DNA of 64,000 bases from Cryptomeria japonica. Its lineage: Eukaryota > Streptophyta > Pinopsida > Cupressales > Cupressaceae. Positions 38,497 to 48,275 of the stretch are shown here, one piece after another (positions within the stretch are counted from its first letter, which is position 1; each line of letters opens with the position of its first letter). Below the pieces are notes generated by a model. It had not been told where the DNA came from. It saw only the letters and a program-made list of their open reading frames with translations, and ran no database searches. The stretch spans positions 626,389,740 to 626,453,739 of the forward strand of contig NC_081415.1 in the NCBI RefSeq assembly GCF_030272615.1. The letters run 5' to 3'. Both the position numbers and the translations under genes were made by a program.

Positions 38497-39650
38497 AAAT
38501 TTGTCTCTAGACATGATCATCAGAGTATCATCGAAGACATTTTGGATTTGCATATAGAAATGGTTAATCCTACCTGTTTTACGTAAGCAACACTCAAGTC
38601 ATCTTGGTTCAATTATACCTCGATGATTATGCTAACTTGCAATATCAAAACCCAACAAAGTAGTGCTCAGGTCATCATGGGTCAATTATACCATCGATGT
38701 TTGCACTCAGTTCCCACATTTTAAAGACTCAATGATGACAAAAAGCATTGACCACATGACTGGTCTGATCGCAACATTGCATTTCATTTTGCATTTGCAT
38801 TTTTACAGTAGATTTGCATTTCATTTTGTATGGGATCACAACACTCATATTTTCCAAGGCCCAAGGCTTCAACATGGTGTTATCTCTTTTATTACGTGAT
38901 TGAGTGCATTGGACACTAACAAAAATAATCAATTCATTCATCCCACATGATAAGTTAGTTCATCTCATGTAACCATTCTATACTAAGACAACATTCATAT
39001 AAAACATCCAATCATTCATTCATTTAGTTAGATCATTGCATTGCATCCATCTCATCTCAATCATATAAAGTAGCATCATTGCATTGCATTGAATCCATCT
39101 CATATTAACATGCATGAAAAAATCATAAAAACATCATAAAAATAGAAAGCATTGCACTACACATACATCACATAGTACTTATAAGCATCACCATACATAT
39201 TCACATTTACATAACATCATGTAAATACTGCATCATCATGTAAGAAGCATATATCCATCATCTAGAATCCATAGGCATATCGAAAATATCACATGCATCA
39301 TGAAAGTAACTGCACAACATAATCATATAACACATAGAATGCATTCATAATCTCATTGGTCATGTAGAGCGAATAGGATCGACTGCATATCATATCATCA
39401 AATAGATCAATATCCAAGGTACAATGATATCACAAAAATATATGATATACATCACAAATATACAACATGGGAATCATCAATATCTCATCACAAAAGGTGT
39501 GTATATGAATGGATCAATGTCCCATATCAATTTGACCACTAGGGTGAGGAGCATAATTCTATTATGATGCGACAGGTCTGGTAACACCAACCGATACCCT
39601 GTACTTGGGTCCCTACCTAGGGGATCTCTTTGAAGTGGCCCTGTCACTCC
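38497..39650 (+). other. 3' spacer of element A (continued after element B)
   Basis: Its first 250 bases resemble spacer B near 32560-32730 (hairpin pair, GCTCAATGATGA-like word). The rest is AT-rich with repeated CATTCATT, ATCATC and CATCATA words. No coding region is visible. It separates the 3' ends of gag-pol and of the antisense PMD gene. Confidence 0.55.
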
Positions 39651-42600
39651 TCAACTCTCAGACTGACTCTGTCTCGGTCTCCTGCTCAACTGTGAGAAGC
39701 CTGGAGCCCTCTGATCAATAGGAACACTAGTATAGTATAAGGTCTTGTAATACTCAGCATCCCGGACCGCCTGACACATCATCTTCAGAGTAGCCTTCCC
39801 TGAACTAGATTCTCTTGACATCTGTACCTGTGCCTCGACCTCCCAACACCTATCCCTAGCTGCATCTCTCTTGACCATGAGAGAGGCCATCTGGGCCTCT
39901 ACCTGGACAATTTGGCCCCGTGCCTATGTCTGTACCTTGGACATCTGTGCCTATGCTTGTACCTATAATTGTGTCATCTGGACCTCTAGCTAGGCTAGCT
40001 GAGAGTCCCTCTCTGCTAGTCGACTCTCTAGCTACTGAACCTGACCCTGCAATTCTGTAATCTAAGCTTGCTGCTGATGAGACAACATCCTAATGAGGAT
40101 TCGTCGAGGTGCCTCTGCCTGTGGCTGTTCAACCTATGATACTCTCGTAGGTACCTTCTCAACCTATGATACTTCTATAGGTACCTGCTCAACCTGGGGA
40201 ACCTCTCGCTTTGGAACCTAAAGCCCCTGATCCACTAGACCCGATCTCCTCTGTCTGACCACTCGGGTCATCCAATCCATATATACCTCTCTAGAAGATC
40301 TAGAACTGCTGGCTCCTAGAGTCCCTGTCGATACCACTGCCACTACTTGACCATCTCCTCCATCATCATCTCCAACACCATGATCTCTTGCATCTCCTTT
40401 GTATCCATCTCTATCATCCCCTCCGTCTCCACCCCCACCTCCTCTCCCCCCACCATCCCCTAGTCATCTGGGAGCTCTGCGTCATAGCCTCTTGTTGTCC
40501 TCATCTAGAACTGGCTTTGGCTCATCAGGACATGTCAACCTAGGAAACCTGTGTGCAGTAAAATATACGATGTACTCAACTGTCATCCCGCTATCTATCA
40601 TACCTGGTAGATAATTCCAATCCAATGGCCCCAATGATAGATTCTCTGCACATGCTTGCTCATATGAAATAGAGGCCCCCCAAGTAGCCATATCTAGTCT
40701 CCTGCGAGCATAATGAGTTGTACCCTGTGGTATCCCCTGTATCTTGCCATACTGTCTCAACACCCTCATATAAAGGAATCACTCAATAACATAGGGTGTA
40801 GACCCGATCAGGTATCGAGTCGAGAATAGATATGACATCTCCATTGAATCCTCGGGCCACATCTCACAATCTCTGTACGGTCTCCATATCATAGTATCCA
40901 GATCATCTAGTGCTCGTCACCAATACTCTAATTTGCCCAGCTTTTGCTAGACAATGATGCCTGGGTATCCGTCAACATAGGGCCTACCTACAAGTCTATC
41001 TCTATTAGCCAATGGTTGTATGATAGACAGGTGCTCCCAGGCCCATATCTAGAGAACTATCACCCCTGTTGATAATCTGGTTGATCCCTAGTACACAACT
41101 CAGTGCAAGTCATAATACAAGTGGACCAACATACATGATCCCCAAGTGAATCGAGTCCCCTGTGTCACCAACTACTCAAGGAGATGACCCCATCTAACGG
41201 ATAATCCCTTTGACTTGTGATCAGGACAAAGGAAACCCCTGATGAATCCGACGAGCACAGTAGGTAGTGTGGCATAACCTATATCTAGCATCTCCTACCA
41301 AGGAAGGTCATATCCACCAATCTCATCATCATAAAATAATCTTCGAAGTGCATCTATCCCACCCTGCTCACTAAGTTCATAATACACCAGCTCGCCCATC
41401 ACGAGGATGCGCAGTATCTGATACACATCCTCAGGTGCCACTGTCATCTTGCCAGTGGGTAGGTGGAAAGTATTATGCTTGTTGTGCCAACGCTTCGCTA
41501 GTGTTGTCAATAATCCTCGATTAATCAAAAGTCGGGGCTTGTCAAGAAGGGAAGATAAGTCACACCTATCGATGTGGTCTCTCTTTGCCTGACTAAGGCG
41601 GGGTATCAACATCCATGTCTTCGGGAAGCACTCCCGAGACTGGAGAACACTAAAGTACTCCTGCAATCAAATCAGATCATCATATCAGTATCTCAATTTC
41701 TCTATCTATTAGTCTATCTTGCTCACTTGAATTTTCTATCAAAACTCATTGAACCCCTATCAATGACGCTCATCTATCATGAGGTCATTATCAATCTCAT
41801 CTCATCTCACATGTAAATCGAGATAATCAAAACTGATCATCAAATTTCATCAATTAGGATTATCTAATTTTATCAATTAGATACCTAATCAAATCTATCT
41901 TACCCTATCAAAATAAAAAATCAAATCAATTTGACAACATTTCAACACCTTTATCAAAAATCGTGATGTTTAGGAGTCAGAGGAGCAACAATTTTTTTTA
42001 TCGCAATCATCAAAATCAATCATTCAAAAATTAAATCAGATCATCAAAATTAATCAAAAATCTAATAAAAAACTCAAATAATTGAGTCATCAAAAGTCAA
42101 AATCAAAATTCTCATGTCAACAATCGAAAAATCCAACATCGCGTTTAAAAATAAAAAATTCATCAAAAATGTGAAATTGAAAAATAAAAAAATCACAAAA
42201 AAAAAAAATCAAAAAATCTAAAAACTCACAAAAAAAAAAAATAATTTTTTTTTTTTTGACAAGCTCTCCCTGGTGGTGTTAGCAATGGTGCCTCCGCCGA
42301 CGACACCCGTGGCACAGGCCTTAATGTTGGTGGCGCCACTTCCCTCCCCCCCGCTTCCCAAATGCATTTTTTTTTTAAATGCAAAAAATTAAATAACTTT
42401 TTGAAAAATGTAAAAGTTTTGAATTTTTTTAAATTTTTTTTCAAAAATCCCAAGAACCCATTTTGGCCCACCAAAAACCCAGCAGGAAAATGCAATTTTT
42501 TTTTAAACCCACATGGTAAAAATGCTAAAAAACCAATTTTTTTTCTAAAACTAGCTAAATTTTTCAAAAAACAAACTAAAAATTTATAAAGCTAGATTTT

Positions 42601-42690
42601 TCTTGAAGTACGTACCGGTGGACCGTAGGCCGGAGGACGCTCGTGTCGCCGAACTCGCTCAAACCTATGCTGGTGGTACGGGATCGCCAT
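39651..42690 (-). pseudogene. Antisense PMD gene of element A (decayed)
   Basis: Exon 1 is 42616-42690 (25 codons, MAIPYHQHRFERVRRHERP...), the donor GTACGT, the intron about 955 bases ending TTGATTGCAG, and exon 2 runs from 41660 to 39651. Exon 2 keeps GLLTTLAKRWHNKHNTFH, KMTVAPEDVYQILRI, the GFLCPDHKSKGL block and the C-terminal block DAEYYKTLYYTSVPIDQRA. It has at least seven stops between 41290 and 39890. The first exon, splice pattern and domain order equal those of B and C. The intron lacks the GCG motif array. No TATA box is evident 100 bases upstream. Confidence 0.75.
41661..42615 (-). other. Intron of PMD gene A, low-complexity
   Basis: Plus-strand reading is rich in ATCAAA and AAAATC, with poly-A and poly-T runs at 42190-42260 and 42365-42550. 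The borders are GTACGT and TTGATTGCAG. The small frames within it are products of base composition. Confidence 0.55.
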
Positions 42691-43253
42691 TCTTTCCTCG
42701 AGAGCAATTTTTCAAACAACTCAAGTGCATAAATGAAGAGTGGTAAAAGGAATTCACCTTTTTAAACTCAAAGTGGGGCATTTTGGTGGGATTTTTATTC
42801 CACTTATTTTCGATCATTTAATCAACTAATTAGCTTGGCAGGGCTGTATTTTCAAATTTATTATCGGGAAATGAATCAGATCATCTCTAAAAATATCTAA
42901 AAATCATAAAATCATTCAAAATCTAAAAATTTCAAAAATATTCAAAAAATTAAAAAATTATGAAATATTAAAAAACATTGAAAAATTATCCGATTTATCT
43001 CCCAAGGGGGCATCCTCACATTGTAATTTATAAATCAGCGTCTGGGGCATCATATAGAGATTTATCATCTCAAAAAACAAAACCACATCAAATTTGCATC
43101 ATATCGAGATTTATTATCTCAAATCAAATCAGTATCATATCGAAACCGAATCCGCATCGAAATCAAGACCAAATCCGCATCCTATCTAGATCAATATCAA
43201 CAACATAATCAATCGAGTTTTCTTTGAATGAACGTGTCATCACAGATCGCTTT
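42691..43253. other. Interval between PMD gene A and the polypurine tract
   Basis: No gene. It contains GGGGGCAT near 43007 and TGGGGCAT near 43043, the same spaced G tracts as in B and C, and AT-rich ATAAAAT words. It should hold the promoter of the antisense gene. Confidence 0.4.
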
Positions 43254-43267
43254 AAAGAGGGGCAAAA
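43254..43267 (+). other. Polypurine tract of element A
   Basis: AAAGAGGGGCAAAA directly precedes the LTR start TGTATACACC. Elements B and C have almost the same tract. Confidence 0.8.
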
Positions 43268-44303
43268 TGTATACACCTAAAAATGGTCTGAAGATAGTTA
43301 ATTAAATACACAATTATTTAATTAATCCCCCTTCCTAATTAATTAAATTTACAAGCAATTTGATTAATTTTCCCTATTCATCTACTAGTAAATAAATCTA
43401 CAAGATTGATTTATATAGTTAATTTCATATCCCCTTTTGATTAATTAATCTAATCATCCCCTCATTTAAATTCATTCTTCTAATCTCCTAATTAGTTAAA
43501 ACAAATCAAATCCTGATTTGTTGAAATTAATTATCTTTTTCTAAATATTTGAATTTCTAAATTCGAATGAGCACATGGCTCCTAACTTTTAACCACCTAA
43601 CCTAACCATCCCATAACCCAACCCATTCTATCTAATCCTAGGGTCTAACTAACCCTATCCTCTTGCACATCCTAACCTATTTTATTCTAGCCTCTTATGG
43701 GTTGGATATTCTCCCCTTGAGACACATGGCACTTTTGCCACATGTCTCCTCCCTTGGACACTTGCCCTCTTATGAGTAAGGCTCCTTGACACTTGTCACC
43801 ACAGAGATGACAAGTGTCCCTTCCTCCAACCTCTTCTCCAACTTCTTCAATCTTGACCCTTGATATTTTCAGATCAAATTTGGACCATCGATTCCTGCCA
43901 CTTCAAATTTGGCTTTGGAATTCCTATAAATACCCCTCATTTTGGAGAAATAAGGATCCCTTTCATTCATAGTTTTAGCATCATTACTCTAGGCATTTTC
44001 ATTTCAATCATCTAGCATGATTAGAATATTGGATTAATCATGCATAATAATCATGTTTTTCATACCATTTGCATAATCATGAAGTAGCTACTCAGCTCTT
44101 GAGTTGCCATTTTGGAGGTCATTGCTCCGCTGAGAGCCAACAATTCTTCAACCTTCAAGGTCCTCAATAATAGAGGAAGATGGGACATCTCAAATAAGTA
44201 TTTGGTTTCCATTTGTTTAGCTTTCTATTTGCTTCGTAATTTCATTATGGTGTCTCATCTATGTGTATGCTTGTTTCATTTAACCATATTTTTTAGCATC
44301 ACA
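43268..44303 (+). repeat. 3' LTR of element A
   Basis: It begins TGTATACACCTAAAAATGG and ends AGCATCACA; the TATA box TATAAATA is near 43925. It aligns over its full length with 5775-6804. Microsatellite sequence follows at once. Confidence 0.9.
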
Positions 44304-44469
44304 ATATGTATATGTATATACACACACACATATGTATGTATATATACATATATATATGTATATGTATATACATATGTATATATATACATACATACATACA
44401 TATACATACATATACATATACATATATATACATATGTATATATGTACACACACACACACATATACATAC
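44304..44469. repeat. Microsatellite between elements A and A'
   Basis: About 166 bases of TATGTA, TATACA and (CA)n words, like 5134-5774. It is the probable continuation of the array split by element A, and it ends where the A' LTR starts. Confidence 0.8.
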
Positions 44470-44499
44470 TGTATACACCTAAAAATGGTTTGAAGATAG
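44470..44499 (+). repeat. First 30 bases of the 5' LTR of element A'
   Basis: TGTATACACCTAAAAATGGT and the following ten bases match the LTR A start. The last five bases, GATAG (44495-44499), are the target duplicated by element C. The rest of this LTR lies at 61772-62788. Confidence 0.88.
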
Positions 44500-45261
44500 T
44501 GTATATGGTGAAAATTGATAACAATAATAACGATATTGAAAGGCTAAATGAATTCAACCACAAAACCCTAGCCTAACAACAACAAAGATCCACCATAACA
44601 TATGAAGATTACCTAAGACAATGCAAATCAAACGAAATCACAAAGATTATACCATCACATGTCCAATAGGGTTTTGATCTCCATTCTTCCTATCTCCATT
44701 GATCTTGTTTGATATATTTGCTCTCAGATTTTATGTGCACAAGAGCTCAACAAAGAACGGAATGTGGTTGCAAGTAGGATCGTAGTGTAGTCAAGTGCAT
44801 AAAAGATGATTAGAATGCATAGAACGATTAGGGTTTGATAATGAAGGAAGCATCTCCTTATATAGAAGACTATATGAAATGAAGGGATAAGATTGAGAGG
44901 TGTAAAAGGAGGTCGGCTATGATTAGAGGGTAGGTAAAAGAAATAATAAAATAATGAAAGGGGTAGGTAGTGTATGAATTAAGAGATGAATGACATGTGT
45001 CATGGGTAGAAAAGGTTAATGAATTAATTAAATTAATAGAAGAAGTGGGATAATTAAATAAATAAAAATATTTATTTAATTTAGGAAAAGGGTAATTTAA
45101 ATAAATAAATGTATTTATTTAAATGAGAAATAAGGCTAGAAGAGGATAAATGAATTAATTAAATAAATAAAGATTTATTTAATTAATAGAAGAATTAGGC
45201 TTAGATAATTAAATAAATAAAATATTTATTTAATTAGACTGGACAATTTTGGGTGTCTACA
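44500..45261 (-). repeat. 3' LTR of element C
   Basis: In the element's sense, the first 210 bases hold four AT-rich palindromes: AAATAAATA facing TATTTATTT at 45207-45236, 45155-45186, 45093-45124 and 45052-45081. The TATA box TATATAAGG is at 44857-44865. Confidence 0.92.
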
Positions 45262-45306
45262 TTTTGCCCCTCTTTGAAACAATGCGGCTTGTCGCGTTGT
45301 TTCAAA
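45262..45306 (-). other. Polypurine tract and adjoining hairpin of element C
   Basis: The tract AAAGAGGGGCAAAA (45262-45275) abuts the LTR. Just upstream TTTGAAACAACGCG (45293-45306) pairs with CGCATTGTTTCAAA (45273-45286) with one mismatch and a 6-base loop, the 3' arm overlapping the tract. Confidence 0.75.
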
Positions 45307-45361
45307 GAAGATAAGATGAACTGATACAAAGTTGCCCCAAGATGGGAATGATATGCCCCCT

Positions 45362-45408
45362 CGAGAGATTGGATGAAAATGTCAGAAAAGATTGCAGACA
45401 ATCTCTCG
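45362..45408 (-). other. Conserved 10-bp-stem hairpin beside a G tract (element C)
   Basis: CGAGAGATTG and CAATCTCTCG are perfect complements 27 bases apart. In the gag-pol sense GAGGGGGCATA follows, as in element B at 36965-37020. Confidence 0.55.
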
Positions 45409-45507
45409 ATAAGAAAGACGGGATAGAATGGACTGACTGGATAAAGTGACAGAGTCACGGGATAATGAAGACTGACTCAGGAAACGAGGGCTAGGGGTAG
45501 GGTAGGC

Positions 45508-45514
45508 TATAAGA
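45508..45514 (+). promoter_or_regulatory. TATA box of PMD gene C
   Basis: TATAAGA 99 bases before the exon-1 ATG (45607). The spacing equals that in element B. Confidence 0.6.
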
Positions 45515-45606
45515 TAGACCACGGGGGAAAATACATCCTCATTGTCATCTACACATCCACGAGAGCAGCATGCAGAGCGAAAATTGAGCAGCAGCAGTCA
45601 GCAACG

Positions 45607-48275
45607 ATGGCCTTCATTCACAGATTCAACCTCATTCGTCGATTTCAGAGGCCAGCAGAGGTAGGAGAGCCGGTAAGTACCACCAAACCTCCTCATACTT
45701 TGATGCATTTAATATTGTCATTAATGCATGGTAGATAGGGCAATAAATGCGCTTAGACTAGGGTCTAAAAAAGTCCAAAAACATCCAGGCGCGTCTTTGT
45801 TGGTGCCAGGCGCGTCTGTGTTTGTGTCAAGCGCGTCTGAGTTTGAAACCGCGTCTGTGTCAAATGTGGCCGCGTTTGTGATGGTCAGGCGCATTTGTAT
45901 TTAAAAAAGTGTGAAGTTTTGTCTTCTAGGTCAAATCGACAGTTCTGTGATGAACATACGCTATCGATTGGATAAACTGCTGAGAGGATACACTCAAGCA
46001 GGTCTTCTAGGAAGACTAGGATAGATCAAGGCACTTTGTGATGAACAGTGAGTACTAAGATAGAGTACTTTGTGATGAACAGGGAGTTCTAAGAAATGAG
46101 CAGCACTTTGTGATGAACAGTGAGTGCGAATGTGAGCAACACTTTGTGATGAACAGTGAGTGTCACACACGTAGTACTTTGTGATGAACAGGGAGTACTA
46201 CTAGTGATAAATAGCAACACTTTGTGATGAACAATGAGTGTCACTAGGATAGATAGCCATATGCATTTAGATAAAAAAGTAGCATTTTGTGATAAATAGG
46301 GAATGCCACTATGACTGACATGAGTGATTTTCTTGATTGCAGGAGTATTTGCCGATGCTGGAGTCACGGGAGAGATTCCCGTCTACTTAGAGGTTGCGAC
46401 CTGAGTTGACAATCGAGGAGCGAGCTGCTATCGAGGCTATGATTGAGACATGTTCTGTATGTGCCTGAGTTTCGGGAAAACATGGGACTGTTGACTGCGC
46501 TGGCAGAGAGATGGCACTCCGAGACATGTACTTTTCATTTGCCGATGGGGGAGATGACAGTCACCCTTGAGGATGTATATAGGATCTTGAGGATACCGAT
46601 CGATGGGGAGCTGATCCCATACGATCAAGATGGAGATAGGGAGGCCCTGAGACGAGTATTCCAGGACCCAGGATTGGAGATGAGGGCAGGACATGTGGCA
46701 TGGGACACTATGACAGCCACAGGGCTAGCGCTGCCAGCAGTGGTAGGAGGAGCGATCAGTGGGTTCTTGTGTCCGGATAGGGTGACACGGGGGTTGGCTA
46801 TGGGTTGGGGAGGAGCACTGGAGACATTGGTGACACAACACACCAGATATGCTTGGGGACCATGTGTGCTGGCACACCTCTACTATGAGCTGCATCAGTT
46901 CATATACCATGGATCAGTGGGATTAGGCTGCGGGGTGACATTATTGTAGGTGTGGGCTTATGAGCATCTGCCAGTGAAGAGGCCGATACACTTCAGAGGT
47001 AGGGGACATGGACGTAGTTTTGTGCACCTATATGACATGATCACGTCGCAGCCATGGATTGGCAGGTTGGAGCACTGGCGGTGAGTGATAGATGACATTG
47101 ACATGGTCATATGGAGACCATACCTGGGATGCGAGCAGTGGGAGGATGATGCAGTTGAGCTTCCCTACACCTTCCAGAGCAGGTATCTGATTGACCGAAT
47201 GCCCTATGTGTTGGAGAGGCAGCTAGTGGACAGGGTTGGCCAGCAGTTTTCTAGGATCCAGAGGATGCCCCACGGCTCAGACATGTATGCACGGACTGTC
47301 AGAGATCAGACACAGTTTGGACCCCTATTGTCATATGATCAGGCAATTACGCAGCTGGTAGAGATGATGCCCCTACCCTGGGACATGTGGCCAGAGATTG
47401 AGGATGCCGACATGGATGTCGAGTACACAACATACTGGGCAGAGCATCCATTCCCACACCTGACGGATCCGGGATAGCCATTAGATGGAGACGGTGGTGG
47501 AGATGATGATGATGGTGGAGGTGATGGGGGCAGAGGCCGACGGAGGAGGAGGGGAGCAGTTGGAGAGAGGAGGGTTGTACCATGGAGGGAGGGTGGAGAG
47601 GAGAGACAGACTTGGGTGGTGAGGGGTCGCGGTGGATTGCCGCTACAGGTGCCAGTAGCATAGGGTCCCAGACAGGTACAGGTATAGGGACAGGGATAGA
47701 TATAGGGACATGTACCAGTATAGGTACAGGCACAAGGGCAGGAACCCGTACAGGGGGAGCCACAGGCAGAGGCGAAGGGGGCTGATGCAGAGGAGGATGA
47801 GCTGATAGAGCTGAGGGAGATCTGCCAGGGACAGGTAGATGAGATCTAGGAGTTAGAGAGGGAGAGGGAGAGGGATCGGCTCGGGAGGAGGCTCAGAGAT
47901 ACTGAGCGGGAGCGAGATTAGGCTATTCAACGTTATACAGAGGTTGAGACAGCACTGAGGGTGGGGAGACAGGCAGCGAAGGACATAGGGGCAAGATATG
48001 CTTATGTCTTGCGAGTAGGGGAGGAGATTGCGTACTGGCGGGATCTCTATTATGGTGTAGTGCCAACGGATCAGCAAGCGAGGAGCTTCTATAGACCATC
48101 GCATACAGCGACAGCTACGGGAGGGAGCCGGAGGAGACAGGCATTGAGTGGTGGGGTTATGGGCCCTCCACCACCACCAGATAGAGGGGACAGGCGGGAT
48201 GATCCTGGGGTGGGTCCTTCAAGGGCTAAGATTCCATCGAGGCCAGGTGGCTCCGAGGGAGGGAGTTCATCATAG
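45607..48275 (+). pseudogene. Antisense PMD gene of element C
   Basis: Exon 1 is 45607-45672 (22 codons, MAFIHRFNLIRRFQRPAEVG...), donor GTAAGT, a 670-base intron ending TTGATTGCAG, then exon 2 from 46343 to about 48275. The PMD spans about 46343-47480 with LLTALAERWHSETCTFH, GEMTVTLEDVYRILRIP, GLAMGWGGALE and WAYEHLPVKRP, and a second half with DDIDMVIWRPYLGCEQW. After it come Gly/Asp/Arg-rich and Gln/Gly repeats, a charged coiled-coil-like stretch near 47800-47930, and the block EEIAYWRDLYYGVVPTDQQA near 48020. A frameshift near 46445 and several stops (46391, 46947, 47082, 47475, 47659) make it inactive. It converges with gag-pol. Confidence 0.82.
45673..46342 (+). repeat. Intron of PMD gene C with two repeat arrays
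   Basis: First array (about 45785-45895): six GCGCGTCTGTG-like units in the PMD sense. Second array (about 45938-46315): about eight units of ACTTTGTGATGAACAGTGAG, 30-60 bases apart. The borders are GTAAGT and TTGATTGCAG. Confidence 0.75.

Larger units (their letters stand above)
5775..44303 (+). mobile_element. Element A: giant Tat-lineage Ty3/Gypsy retrotransposon hosting two insertions
   Basis: Two LTRs in direct orientation (5775-6804 and 43268-44303) bound it. Once the copia-like insertion and element B are removed, about 17.8 kb remain. Order is 5' LTR, PBS, long leader, gag, protease with G-patch, RT, degenerate RNase H, archaeal-type RNase H, integrase, spacer, antisense Plant Mobile Domain gene, polypurine tract, 3' LTR. 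The duplicated RNase H and lack of a chromodomain place it in the Tat lineage. Its LTRs differ at several sites per 100 bases by eye, more than those of its inserts. A possible target duplication ATATG (5754-5758 and 44304-44308) lies in microsatellite and is weak evidence. Confidence 0.85.

Noticed and set aside
42226-42589. Lys/Phe-rich open frames on both strands
   Set aside because: They come from poly-A and poly-T runs inside the PMD intron of element A.
38497-44303. A separate retrotransposon between elements B and C
   Set aside because: It has no 5' LTR, and joining it to 5775-20079 across the TGTGC duplication gives one complete element A.
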